Of a DNA stretch of 64,000 nucleotides, positions 21,596 through 32,815 are shown in pieces. Position numbers and translations under genes: made by a program. The stretch lies in contig MNCI01001305.1 of NCBI GenBank assembly GCA_015680685.1, positions 34,273 to 98,272 of the forward strand, written 5' to 3'. This DNA is from Gnetum montanum. Taxonomy: Eukaryota; Streptophyta; Gnetopsida; Gnetales; Gnetaceae. The notes below the pieces were generated by a model. It was not told the origin of the DNA. It worked only from the letters and a program-made list of their open reading frames with translations, and searched no databases. Numbering within the stretch: the first letter of the stretch is position 1; each line of letters opens with the position of its first letter.

Positions 21596-22320
21596 TGAAA
21601 ATCAAGCGAGCGTCATCATCTCTGTGCAGCTGCAAAACAAATGGGGTGGGATGTTGGGACAGCCCCAACATCGCTACCTCACAGGCATTCTACTGATTCC
21701 TCGGATGTGCTGAAAGGCATACTACTGACCCCTTGGAGATGCCGCCACTGCACCCATTTCAACGGTGGCACCTCTAAGAGTTTAGTTTTGCCGTCTGGAG
21801 CCCCAAAGGAGTTCTCATCAACCACAACTTTGGGGATCTCCACTCGTCATCACTATTAGGCTCTGGCTTCACAGATTCACCTAGCTGGTTCTTTGCGTAA
21901 TTAGTCAGGTGCGATGAGTCTGATGATCTTTGGTGGCGATATGCTGGGTTGAGCGTCAACGTTGAAGACCCTGGCCTCGTGCTACAGTTCCCCCTTCATG
22001 GCCCGCTCACTTTGTCTCTCCCCAAATGGTACTTGTTTCAACAACCTCTCTGGTGATTCGACCGAGCAATGGTGTCCTCTGTTTTCTTCTTTGGTTGCAG
22101 GTCACTTGCTATGAGAATGTCGCTCAAAGGTGCATTCATCTGAGCAGTGAAATATAGACAACGTTTTGAGATGGCCGATTAGGTTGGCCTGTCCACTCAG
22201 GAGTGCATCCCTGTTTTCTTCATAATCCTACCTCTAGCTCCTACTACCCTCCTTAACCATCCCATCTATTCCCCTTACGCAAAATGTGAATACGCAACAT
22301 ACGCTTTCCGCATCCGCATT
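21596..22320. other. Element B 3' untranslated tail
   Basis: No supported frame. A conserved acceptor-like TTCTTCTTTGGTTGCAG ends at 22,100. The polypurine tract and 3' LTR expected next are absent. Confidence 0.5.
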
Positions 22321-22328
22321 ACAATCAA

Positions 22329-22374
22329 GTAGTTAACTCAAGCTGTTTTATGATCATTTACACCACGAAGCTAA
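22329..22374 (-). repeat. Inverted fragment of a B-type LTR
   Basis: The reverse complement of 22,329-22,374 matches 7,225-7,271 of the B LTR with a few substitutions and one indel; shared words are GGTGTAAATGA and AGCTTGAGTTAACTACT (C or T variants). Flanks do not match well, so only this piece of an opposite-strand LTR remains. Confidence 0.6.
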
Positions 22375-22489
22375 TACTTTCACTAATAGTTTTATTTTGT
22401 AGCTTCTTGGTTTAGTAATTCTTAGTTGTAATAGGTTTAACTTCAAAGCTAGTGTTGGATCTTAAGGATAAAGTATTCCAATCTAGCAC

Positions 22490-23420
22490 ATATGGCACAT
22501 CATTTGCATGAAATTTCTTTAATGGACTTACATGGAAAATTGGGTGAATTATTAAGGTTTTTGAAATATTTCACTAATATGCCACTTCATTAATTCTTTT
22601 AGAAATTTCAAAGGGTCCACAATATCTAGGTGCTAATTTTGTATATTTTCCAAGCTTAAGAGAACTTTTGTTGGGTTTTACTTGTAGTAGTACCAGATCT
22701 CCCACTTGAAATTCCTTCTTAAGTCGATGTTGATCTGCATATCCTTTATATTTATCTTGGATACCTTATAAAATGTTTTTAACTCTTGTAACAATATTTT
22801 CCTTCACTTTCATTTCTTATTCCTTCCATGTTATTCTTAAGGTTGGATCTACCCAAGTTAGTGGTGTATAGAAATTATGTCCATATACTACTTTGAATGG
22901 TGTTAGATGTATGGAACCTTAATAATTATTATTATAGGTGAATTCTACCAAGTGTAAATAATTTTTCCATGTTTTTGGTCTAATCCCAAAATAGCTTCAT
23001 AGAATATCTTCTAATATTCTTTTCACACACACTATTTATCCATCTATTTCTAAGTGGTAAGCTATGCTAAAATTTAGCTAAGTTTAAAGCTCTTTGAAGA
23101 AGTTTTATTAGAATTTAGATATGAACTTAGAATTCTGATTTGAAGTGATATATTTTGGACATCCATGTAACTGAAATAATTTTTGTACAAACTTTTGAAC
23201 TACTTCTTTAGTTTTTCCTGTGGATTTCAAAGTTATAAAATGTATAATCTTTAATAGATGATCAACCACTACAAAGATTGATTCATTTTCCTTTTTGGTT
23301 ATCAGCAAGCCCACAATGAAATCCATGGTAACATCTTCCCATTTCTAGGTTAGGACTTCCAAAGGCTACACTAATCCACTAGGTTTCTTTTGTTGAACTT
23401 TTATTCTTTGGTAGGTTGGG
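22490..23420 (-). pseudogene. Element H integrase (Ty3/gypsy, minus strand)
   Basis: The core begins MDFIVGLLITKKENESIFVV (23,326 leftward) and continues VDHLLKIIHFITLKSTG. The second active-site segment reads ITSNQNSKF, with Asn for Asp at 23,138-23,140. The C-terminal half has EFQVGDLVLLQVKPNKSSLK and KLAPRYCGPFEI, then HPIFHVSPLKKF, the usual end of gypsy integrases with long C-terminal parts. Many stops. It is a different lineage from the Tat elements; chromovirus-like is a fair guess. Confidence 0.75.
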
Positions 23421-23599
23421 TAGTTCTTAATGTATGAGGACACATCATTCTTCATTCTAGGCCAAAAATAAGATTTTTATATCATCATATATGTCTTAAT
23501 ATAACCTGGATGTCTAGCAGATGGTACTTCATAGGCTTCCATTAGTGGTTGGCATCTTTAAAATACAAGTTCCAAAGTGGGCAGTAATATTAAAATTTT

Positions 23600-23965
23600 T
23601 CAAGAAAGACATTCCTAAGATTAATTTAACATCTCCTACTTCAAATTCAAATAATTTATCAATGAAAGACATGTCTTGTAAAGTAAAGGTAATTTCTCCA
23701 TATCTAGCATGCTCACATTTGTTCCATTTGCAAGTTCTATCTTAATAATTTTCTTAGAAGGTAGACTTAATTTTAGTAACTTAATTAACTTTGAAGAAAT
23801 AAAGCTATCACCAGTTCCATTGCCAATCAAAAATATTAGTTTTTCACATTTAATTGAACCTACGAAAATCTTTAAAGAAAATTGAAATTTTTGCAAACCA
23901 CACTTAGTTGATGTAGAAATCGTCTTCACAACTATGGTGGTGCTTTGGATTTTTCCTTTATTCAT
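23600..23965 (-). pseudogene. Element H protease
   Basis: The frame reads MNKGKIQSTTIVVKT, then KLIFLIGNGTGDSFISSKLI, where DSGASHNFIS would be usual, so the catalytic Asp is replaced by Asn. The rest (IKIELANGTNV) fits a retropepsin. It stands only about 180 bases before integrase, so reverse transcriptase and RNase H are deleted. Confidence 0.65.
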
Positions 23966-23989
23966 GATTGGGTTGGTTTTTTTATTCCT

Positions 23990-25080
23990 GTTTTGATTGG
24001 TTCTTTGTAATTTTTCTTGTAACTTTGGATAGTCTCATTTGAAATGATCTTTACTACAACAAAAACATTCTGATCCCAATCAAGTTCTCTTGGTTGTTGT
24101 TTCTTCTACTATTATTTGTTGAATGGTAGTTCATACTTGATTTGATTCTTCATAGTCCTTAGCAATTTGATAGGCTTCATCAACTATTTGAGGATTATGT
24201 GATCATGTCTAGGGACATAGTTATGTATGTAGTCCACCAATAAACTTTGAAGCTAATTCTCCCTCACTTTGGTGGATTACATATCGATAGAGATCACATA
24301 ATTCCTTGTAGTAATATTTATAGTTCACCTTTTCAATCATAAGGAATCAAATCTCATCCTTTGCTCTTTGAGGAAAGAATTCGGTACAAATATTTATTCA
24401 AAATCTCAACAAAAGTTGAGCTAGTTTGTAATCAAACCTTGAGATCTTAGTCCATTCCACCATGTTACCGCAAGTCCTCTTAAATATAGGGAGACAACTT
24501 CCAAATGTTCTTGGCTTGACCAATTCAACATATCAAAGTAATTATTCATTGGGCTTCATAATAATGATCTAATTTTACCTTCTTGGCATGAACTTGTGTT
24601 AGAGATTCTCTGGGTGCATTATGCCAATTCCAATATCCCTCATCGTTGGTTTCTATTCTTTGACCTAATGAAGGGATATCAACATTCTAGTGTCCAGTAG
24701 GTGGGGTTTGGTTTTTATCAAAATCCCCAGGGTGAATTTGATCTTGATTTTTATCTCTATAATGTGGAAACTAATCTTAACATTGGTCCCTAAGTGGAAC
24801 GTGTCCTAGATTTGAAGATTGGGTCAGATGGTTGATTAATTGCTTGATGAAGTTTGCAAAGGAATTTGTCTTTCCTTGCACATCAAACCATTTATCCTAT
24901 GAACTTTGGGGAAATTTCCTAATTTCTTCAAACATGTTATGCATCTCTATTCTGAACCCTTGATTTGATTGATGAAGCTCTTCTTGAATACCCTTTATCT
25001 CATTAATTTGATCCTCAAGGGAATTCATTTGATCATTGACTTGGATCTCCATTGCTCTCCAATGTATTTTTTAGGGTTCC
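23990..25080 (-). pseudogene. Element H gag
   Basis: On the minus strand, a decayed gag starts near 25,080 and ends with a zinc-knuckle remnant ECFCCSKDHFK and DYPKLQEKLQ at about 24,000-24,070. Frames are heavily broken. Position directly upstream of protease supports the call. Confidence 0.6.
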
Positions 25081-25390
25081 AGACATTGCTAAGTTGAAGA
25101 AATTAGGCATCGTAACAATCCTTGGCCTCTATGGTCCTTTTTATGGGTCTCAAGATAGTTAATTGGTTCTAGGAGAGGTTAGAATTTCATGAATTTCTAC
25201 CCAACAATGGAATCCTAATTTGTTTCAGAACCCTAAATAATAGATCAAAAGCTAATTTTCTATCATCCAAAAGCTAAATATAGTCATTCAATTATGTATA
25301 TAAGGTTTAAATATATTGGAATTATTTTTTTTGGTTGAGAAAAACTCTAAAATCAAAAGTTATCATCATTTTAAGTTTACAAAAACTACA
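25081..25390. other. Upstream of element H gag; no gene seen
   Basis: AT-rich stretch that should be the 5' leader of H. No primer site or LTR boundary can be defended. Confidence 0.4.
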
Positions 25391-25392
25391 TG

Positions 25393-25455
25393 ATTTTTCA
25401 AGACTTCTCGAGAGCTCACCCATCCAAGTAATACTCCAAGACAAGCATGCTTAAT
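25393..25455 (-). repeat. 5S-rRNA-derived fragment
   Basis: The reverse complement contains AATTAAGCATGCTTG, GGAGTATTACTTGGATGGG and TGAGCTCTCGAGAAGTC, matching the 3' half of plant 5S rRNA (AGTTAAGCGTGCTTGGGC, then GGATGGGTGACCTCCTGGG). The A box to C box part of the internal pol III promoter is covered; the 5' half is not recognisable. Cassandra TRIM elements carry 5S sequence in their LTRs, the likeliest origin. Confidence 0.65.
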
Positions 25456-26189
25456 TACAAAATTTTTTATCATCATTGCTACCAAAGTTCCAAATTATAT
25501 TTTTGAAAATTATTTTCTTACATTCTTAACTTAGACTAATAATTTGAAGATTGGAATTTTGAAATTTTCATCGATTGGCGAGGATTTTGAATTTTTCATT
25601 AATTGATGAAAAATTTGAATCTTTGATCTATTGATGGAGGATTTTTTTTGATCATGTACTAGGCAATGATGATAGCTACAATGGATATGGTGGTGTACTA
25701 GTGGTGGCATCTAGAGGGGATTGGTAGCCTAGGTCAAGATCATCGTCAATCAATGTAGATTAGGGTTTGAGTGGTAGCCTAGAATAAAGTAGATCAACAT
25801 TATTATGGTAGTGATGTTAGATGCCTATGCTCAATTATGGATGGCCACAAGGGAGGATTCCTACACAGGGAGGTAGTAGGTGATGATGGCAGTGAAGACA
25901 CACTATATGGTCCCGAAGCAAAGTAGGTAGCATGAGTGAAGACCTACGTAACAGTAAATTTTCATTTCTAGCCTACATAGCCCTTATCATAGTTGACATG
26001 ACCTACATGTGGGCTTGTGCTACCAACACAAGGGCCAACATGACTCATGCCAAGGCTTGTGCAGCCCCAAGTGGTGCTTAAATGCCAACACAAGGTTCCA
26101 CGTAGCCTAGGAAAGGCCCTACATGGCTTGTACCAAGGTTGCACTAAATAAAGGAAGCCAATGTACTTATTTTTAGCAAAGGTTTTTCT
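25456..26189. other. No gene seen
   Basis: Low-complexity AT-rich DNA with ATTGATGRARRATTTT-like words (25,570-25,640), then non-coding sequence. Confidence 0.5.
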
Positions 26190-26590
26190 ATAGGCCAGAG
26201 GATGCTAGAAGGGATCATTATAAGTAGCGCTATTAGTTCTTGTGGAGTACCAAAAGAGGCCTTTATTAGTAGCACCATTGGTACCCACAGGATATGAAAA
26301 GAGGCCTTTATTGCTGGCATCGTCAGTGCCTACAAAATGCTGGAAGGGATCTTTATTGATAGTGCCATTGGTGCCCATGATGTGTTGATAGAAGTATTTA
26401 TTGGTGGGTTCATTGGTGCCTTCTATGTACCAAAATAAATCTTTATCGGTGGCATTGTCAATTCCTACAAAGTGTAGGAAGGAGCCTTTATCTATGGCAT
26501 CATCAATGCCCATTGGTGCATTGAAAGGGACCTTTATTAGTAGTACCATTGATGTTCATTGGTGCACTAGAAAGGATCATTATTGATGTA
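26190..26590. repeat. 45-bp tandem repeat, open on the minus strand
   Basis: About nine units, most of them exactly 45 bases, with consensus words CCTTTATTGGTGGCAT, CATTGGTGCC and TGRAAGG. The minus strand is open from 26,549 to 26,205 and encodes a 15-residue repeat (GTNGATNKGLFWYSV type; also GTNGTINKDPFQHFV and GIDNATDKDLFWYIE). Because 45 is a multiple of three, the frame could persist by default. No known domain recognised. Confidence 0.8.
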
Positions 26591-27204
26591 CATCATGGTA
26601 GAGAACATGATAGTTTAATTTAATTTTGAAATTTTCTAAGTACACATGACAATATGGTATACATTTGATACTAAGTGTGCTATATGGCTACCTCATTTGT
26701 GATGATGGTTGGAATGAATAAATCTTGGTTTTGGCATAGTTTTAAAGATGTATGTTTGGATATTTGTTTGTATGCTTGTTTGAATTAACATGTATTGTAG
26801 GTCTTCCATGCTCCTCCAAACTCTCATGAGATTTTTCCATTCAACGATTGGAGATGAGGCTAGGTTTTCTTACTCAACTTTATACTCATAACTCATTTGT
26901 TTACTAGTTAATTAGTTTGGGATGGGATTAGAGATCTTGGATAGTTCACTTAGATGTTTGAACTCATTAATGTTATGTTTTCATTTTATAGACTTGGGAT
27001 ATTTATATCTTTAGCTTTTAGCATTGTACTAGACATTGTATCTTGTATTTTCCCATTTTGGATGTATGGATTATGTATGGATTAGACTAGTGATACTATG
27101 CTTCTTATACATATGTTTTGGAAATTCAATTTTGTAGTTCATATTAATCTATTTTCTAGATATATATAGGTTTTATGTGATTCTCTATTTATGTTTTTTC
27201 CTTT
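26591..27204. other. No gene seen
   Basis: AT-rich sequence without coding signal up to the LTR of element D. Confidence 0.5.
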
Positions 27205-28023
27205 TAAAACACCACCAAAAATTCAGTCTACTACTTCTCAACTACAAATTTGGCTAAGTGTCAAAATGATTACACTTTTCGCAATTTTTTCTAACTGTTG
27301 GAACTATGCTCCAAAGTGTAGTTAGAGTTTAGTCAACATAAACTACTAATTTCAAAAAATTTTCTAAGTGTCAGAATGATGACACTTACTACAAAATTTT
27401 TTCTAAGTGTTGAGACTATGCTCTAGAGCATAGTCAGCACAGAACACTAGTTTTGCAAAAATTTTCTAACTGTTGAGACTACGCTCTAGAGCGTAGTCAA
27501 GCATAGACAGTTGGGAAGCTTAGTTTTTGCAAGATTTTTCTAAGTGCTAGGAATACACTCTCCACTACCAGGACTACACTCTAGAGCATAGTTAGCCTCC
27601 CCTAGATCATAGCCAATAGTTAGCCACATTTTTCCAGATTTGGGATAGTGTTCTATTTCTCTCTCCTATTTCTCACATTTTCTTTGCATTTTTAATGTGC
27701 ATTTATAGTTTAACTACACTTAGGTGATAGTCTTTGTGGGATGGCACCCCTCCCATGACTATGATCTACACTTAGCACCATAAAACACCACTTAAACACT
27801 TAGTGCCATTTCGCATCATTTGTATTTGCATCTCGACTCACCATGCCATCCCTTGGTTGCATCCACTACCTCAGTTGCAACAAGAAAAGTCCTTGTTTGA
27901 TTAACAAGAATGTTCAAGGCACCCTGTCTCAATTTCTAATAGGCCCTCACATGGGATCGAAGTTATGCTATGCATCTATTGACCCCTTGGTGATTTCAGC
28001 CACTATCATTTTTAGTAGTTATA
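27205..28023 (+). repeat. 5' LTR of element D, internally deleted
   Basis: 819 bases. Compared with the 1,635-base 3' LTR it lacks the part equivalent to about 34,130-34,905, including the TATA box. Perfect 22-base palindromes lie at 27,414-27,435 and 27,477-27,498 (cores TATGCTCTAGAGCATA and TACGCTCTAGAGCGTA), with weaker ones at 27,302-27,322 and 27,572-27,593. The U5 block is at about 27,888-27,922. Confidence 0.85.
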
Positions 28024-28029
28024 GATTTT

Positions 28030-28080
28030 TGGTGCTAGGAGGGTTGCCTATAGATCACTAATTTTTTGGTGCTAGAAGAA
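28030..28080 (+). promoter_or_regulatory. Duplicated primer-binding site of element D
   Basis: TGGTGCTAGGAGGG (28,030) and TGGTGCTAGAAGAA (28,067) are two copies of the sequence that in B is TGGCGCTAGAAGGA. Each is preceded by a run of T. One copy is likely a duplication. Confidence 0.55.
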
Positions 28081-28453
28081 CAACCATGCCATTTCCTTCT
28101 TAGTTACATGTTATGGTTATCTTTGCATGCTTTTTATACCCCCATTAGTGTAGATTGGATCTCATTATTGATCCCCTCAAGACGTCATGTAGTAACCTAA
28201 ATCACACTACTCTTCATTATTTTTTCTAAGTCTTTGTTCTTTGAGCGTAGAGAGCATAGTTGGTGGAGAGCATATTTAGTGTGGAGTGTAGTTAGCTCAT
28301 AGTGTAGAAAGCATAGTCTCCACACTTAGCCATTTTTTTTTAGTTTCAATACTTAGCCATTTTTTTGCAATTTTCAGACATAGTCATTTTTCTATAGTTT
28401 TCAGAGTTAGCCATTTTTTGGAAACAGTAAATCTCACAACCTAATTTGTGAAC

Positions 28454-30300
28454 ATGAATCTAGACTAGCCTTCCACATCAGTTTCTAACATACTTGATAC
28501 CTTCATCATTCACCTAGAGTGTGTTGTGCTTAATCATAAACAATACAACTTTGTTTATGTGAAGATCCAAGAAGGATTACCCTTAGATCGCCATGACATG
28601 AAAGAAAAATGGGACTTTGAGCTTATCCATAAGGATAGATAAGAGTACAATCCTTCCTCATTAGACATCATCCCACTCATGGAGTCATACCACTAGTTTC
28701 TATCCCAACTCATTTATGCAAATGAGTATGATGTAAGGACAACCTACGAGGAAGCCTCACAAGAGGAAGAAGATGAATTCAAAGCCTACTCTAAATGTGA
28801 AAGTCCCTTTCACATCTTCCAAAAACCACTTCCTAGTATGGTTCCTTTTCACTTACCCTTTGTAGCATCATCCCAACTTGCTCAAGCATCCTTGCTAACA
28901 ACAATCACATGTACCCAACCTCACATTCATGTAAGGGCCATCTCTATGCCCCAAATGACTCAGGCACCCTACATCGTAACTATTTCGTTAATGCCCTTGA
29001 TGTCAACCCAACCCATGCATGCATGGCTTGCTCTAGTCATTGCATCCATAGTACAACCAATGCATTAACCACATCACGTGGCTCCGTAACCAACAATTCA
29101 ACCCTACACTATGCAACCTACATAATAGATACCCTAGCCAATGCAACTGACTAGCACATCTCCAAGCTTAGATAAGGCATTTCAGCTGATCCAAAGTCTG
29201 ATAGAAGAAGTCAAGTAACTCAAAGCTGCTTCTTCCAAAACCATCAAGGTGGTAGATTTTTACTAGGATAATCTATTAAGTCCTACAGTTCCACATCTAA
29301 GTCTACCAACCAAGGTCCTGCTACCTCAACTCACCAAATATAATGGTGAGGGTGACTTCAATGCACACTATAGCCCATGCTTAGATTCATTCAATGCTAG
29401 AGTGCCTTGTTATAAGAAATATGAGAGTCCATTGCAAAGACACACCTTTTGGCCATCTTCAATGGTGTAGTTAATGACTTCATCAAGTCTCTCAGCCATG
29501 CCTTTGCCTAAACAAAGGGCATAAATGAGGCAACGCAAGCTAGCAATGACATGGCCTATGTGGCCTATAAAAATGAGCATGGAAAGAAGCCAAATACAAT
29601 AGTGGCAACCATAGCCACACACACCAATAAAAATAACCACAAGATGAAAGCTAAGTAGCCCAAAGCCCAAAGCCCCAACACACAAAGTTGCCAACTCTAG
29701 CATCAACCCACCTACATCAGCAAGGGCCACAGTGCAAGTCACTCTAAGGCCCCACTTTGAGCACAAGGATTGCTCAAAGTATACTCCATTGCCACTGTGA
29801 CCCTCATAGCTACTAGAACAACTATTGAAAACTAGGCTTATCCAACACAAATGAGTGTCTAAGGATTCCTATCAAAGACATGATAGATACTGCAAACTAC
29901 TAAGGAATCCTACCTCAGCAGTCCCAAATGAACCTTTGATCTTGCAACACTTTAGGCTAGACCAATTCTGTCACTATCACTAGATGTTTGATCACAATAT
30001 AGACTTCTATTAGGCTTTATAAGAAAATCTACAAAGAATTATAAATAGGGGAAAATTAGTGCTTGATGCGGCAAACCAGTCCAATGTAGATGACACTGCA
30101 TACATCGTCAACACCATCAATGTGGATGACAAGTTAGGACCAATGCATAAGGCTTTTTTGATCCACATACCTTCCAAACTGGTGAAGTAGTCTTTTATGG
30201 TCTGCATGCCTCCCAACATCACAAAGGTTCCCTCGGCCTCCATGAGCAAGAGGCCCCTTGTTATTGTTAAAGTACCACCTTGGGCACCCACAACATCCTT
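28454..30300 (+). pseudogene. Element D gag, core deleted
   Basis: The N-terminal part from ATG 28,454 has KQYNFVYVKIQEGLPLDRHD and WDFELIHKD, collinear with B. The linker is Pro/Thr/Met-rich. The core starts KYNGEGDFNAH (29,336-29,370) and jumps to a segment equivalent to HLLAIFNGVVNDFIKSLSHA (29,445-29,505), so about 110 residues of capsid are lost. The C-terminal part keeps LLRNPTSAVPNEPL and FRLDQFCHYH, but the zinc-knuckle cysteines are mostly gone. Many stops, several where B has Gln. Confidence 0.75.
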
Positions 30301-30317
30301 TGTGGTTAGTGTCTCCT

Positions 30318-30440
30318 AATGTTCACTCACTAAGACATTAAACTAACATAGCTTGTCCACTAAGACATTAAACTGGCATGACCAGTCTGCTATGATGGTA
30401 GCATGACTTGTCTACTATAATGTCAAATTGACATGCTATA
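30318..30440 (+). repeat. Tail-type repeats inside gag-protease of D
   Basis: Three to four copies of TCCACTAAGACATTAAACTGG and variants, between gag and protease remnants. B has no such repeats at the same point (about 11,220). Confidence 0.7.
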
Positions 30441-30779
30441 ACAATAACTATGCAATAGCCAAAAAAAAACTACTAAACAACCATTTGTCATAAGGGTTCC
30501 ACAACTTGCTAGCCTCTCATCTACATGAAGCCCAGTCCTAGGTAATGTATCAATTCCTTCTCCTCGAAGGGTTGACCCCACTGACAACATGGGTAGATCA
30601 ACCAAATGGCAACACAAGAGGCCAAACAAGTGCCTTGTAGGTGAAAAAACTAGGCAAAAATGAGACCAAAACACACTTGGTCCACCAAAGCTAATGCCTA
30701 TCTTTGCAACTCCCATGGATGCAATAACTACAAAATCCATCACCAACAAAGCACAACTGAGCACTAAGGCCCCCAATTA

Positions 30780-31740
30780 GGCCAAGAAAACCAAGACCAA
30801 GTCCCCTCCACGAGAGATCCATCTCTTAGGCCACATGGAGGAGGTCAAGGTCAACACAATGACCAATGACAAGGACTTTGTGGCTACATTAATCGAAGTG
30901 AAATAAATGCTTAAGTAGAAAAACACAATGTGAGCTTGTATGACCTAGTTGTGACCTCATCTACCCACTGCAAAGCACTTGCCTTGATGTTAACCTTCAT
31001 TCCTATTATGAAGGACATCCCTATAGATGAGAATGCCATCCATGTAATGATGTTGCCCCTGGTACCACAAGAATCAAGTTCAACATCCCTAGTACTTTAT
31101 GATGATGTAGTCAAGGTTAACCCCAAATGAGGAGATGCCACTATATCTCCACTATCTATTAGCATACACGTTGGGTGATGCACAATTCATAAGGTTCATG
31201 TCGATGATAGTGTGGCAACAAACGTAGTTTTATATCTTGTTGTTGACACACGAGGCCTAACAGAAAAGATAAGGCCAAAAGAATCACATGTCTAAAATCC
31301 TTCAATGGATCATGTTTCACCATTAGAGGCATAATCAACATAGCCTTTGTGGTAGGGAAGTAGTTCCCCACCTCTGCAGAATTCACTATCATAGAGAAAA
31401 TGCCTAGATTCAACTTAATCTTTGGTAAGCCTTGGCTAGCTCAGCTACGTGTCATCTCCTCTCCTATCCACCTTCCATAAAAAGGTGGTAAATTTATCAT
31501 CCATGGAGATAATGCCTCCCCTCTAGCTATCCACAACATAGACATCGGACAAGTGTTAGAGGTGGAATTTCTTGATAATGCACCTATAGTTGATAATGTC
31601 ACGCATAAGGCTAGAACACCTAGATGAGCAGTGGAAGACAACCAACCCAAATGAGTGGTGCACCCTAGGCCTTGCACTCCTCCTAATTTACACCCAATTA
31701 GGAGCATGACTAAGGCACTCCCTTGGCTCAAAATGTGCTA
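30780..31740 (+). pseudogene. Element D protease region
   Basis: It starts with PREIHLLGH-like sequence (about 30,810), then SLYDLVVTSSTHCKALALML (30,930) and the active-site strand HKVHVDDSVATNVVLYLVVD, with D-D-S at 31,203-31,211. The second half reads FNLIFGKPWLAQLRV near 31,410-31,450. Collinear with 11,430-12,390 of B. Decayed. Confidence 0.7.
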
Positions 31741-31914
31741 GGTGCCTCCCTACCCTTTGTTGCCATGTGCCATGCATTTTTTACTTTTTCTTGCATTTCC
31801 TTTGTTTATGAATTTACATTCAGCCTACTTGCTTAGCTTACATATCATTTCACTTTCTTTATGTATGAAAAACATCAAAACCCATAAAAATTAGAAGAGG
31901 CTAAAACTACAAAA

Positions 31915-32390
31915 AAACATGTGGCCCGAAAAGGCCTTAAACTAGGGCACAACTTGTTAGGGCTTTAAATTGGCAATACCTTTGGCCCACCACAACCTTA
32001 AATTGGTAACATGTGGTCAAAAATGGCCTTGAAATACCATCTATAGCTTGAAATGATCTTAACTATCATCCCTAGCCCAATGTGGCCTAAAACTAGCAAC
32101 ATTGTTACTTGCAATGCCACTACACCCCATGGCCTTAAACTGGCACCTCCAAAATGTCGTGGCCTTAAACTAGCAACACATGGATTGCCATGATCTTAAA
32201 CTAGCTTCTTCAACCTACCATGGCCTTAAACTAATAACACATGGCTCAAAAAGACCTTAAACTAGTGCCTGGTCCACCATGGCCTTAAATTGGAAACATA
32301 ATGGTTCGAAATGGTCCAAAACTAGCATCGTGGCCCAAAATGGTCCAAAACTAGCATCGTAGCTTGAAATGGCCCAAAACTATTACTTTT
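31915..32390 (+). repeat. Intron-type repeat block of element D
   Basis: About 15 copies of a roughly 30-base unit, GGCCCRAAATGGCCTTAAAC followed by TAGCAAC. It corresponds to the few copies flanking the antisense gene in B (12,630-12,725 and 17,225-17,295). Confidence 0.9.
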
Positions 32391-32459
32391 TGCATTACTT
32401 TCCTTTTATTTTTGCATATTAACTTTGTAAAATAGATGTTTCTTGATGTTGTTTTTCTA

Positions 32460-32536
32460 GTTGATTTTTGTAGGATGTTGTAGGCATACAACATGGCTAT
32501 GCATGAAACACTATACCTCACCGAAGCAAGGTAAGC
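32460..32536 (+). other. Residual exon between splice-like sites in element D
   Basis: Acceptor GATGTTGTAG ending at 32,483, then GCATACAACATGGCTATGCA, then a donor-like AAG/GTAAGC at 32,531. The acceptor aligns with those before reverse transcriptase in B and C, so this is the first about 47 bases of that exon, with the rest of pol deleted. Confidence 0.45.
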
Positions 32537-32539
32537 ACT

Positions 32540-32815
32540 CATCCACCATGATGCTAAAATTGGCATAGCAGTCCACGATGACTATAAACTAGCACAACAC
32601 CAGTCCACTATGACTATAAACTAGCACAACTCATCTGCCATGACACTAAAACTAGCACAACTTGTTCTTGGGTCATGACATTAAATAGGCACAATAGTAG
32701 TTTGCTATGATGTTAAATTGACACACAAAAATCTACTAGGATTATGAACTAGCATAGCATAGTCTACTAGGACCTTAAATTGGGTTTGCAATCTTCTAGG
32801 ATCTTAAATTGGCAT
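32540..32815 (+). repeat. Element D tail repeats
   Basis: About nine imperfect copies of TCCACGATGAYTATAAACTAG followed by CACAAC. They match the tail repeats of B (20,950-21,595). Confidence 0.85.

Larger units (their letters stand above)
6732..22320 (+). mobile_element. Element B: Tat/Ogre-like Ty3/gypsy element, 3' LTR missing
   Basis: Order: 5' LTR (6,732-8,348), primer site, gag, protease, an intron-like interval with an antisense gene, reverse transcriptase, RNase H, second RNase H, integrase, repeat tail. The dual RNase H and the acceptor before reverse transcriptase place it in the Tat clade near Ogre. It is the best-preserved element here; long frames are broken mainly by single stops. 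It inserted into element C after AGGAT (6,727-6,731). No polypurine tract or matching 3' LTR follows the tail; the sequence instead passes into a short inverted LTR piece at about 22,329. The right boundary is approximate. Confidence 0.8.

Noticed and set aside
25393-25455. A functional 5S rRNA gene
   Set aside because: Only the 3' half is recognisable and it is mutated; no terminator or tandem unit.
28838-29154. Overlapping plus-strand frames as separate small proteins
   Set aside because: They are the low-complexity linker of D gag in two frames.
31915-32390. Regular 30-base repeats as a possible CRISPR array
   Set aside because: Units diverge along their length, there are no unique spacers of constant size, and the context is a plant retrotransposon.
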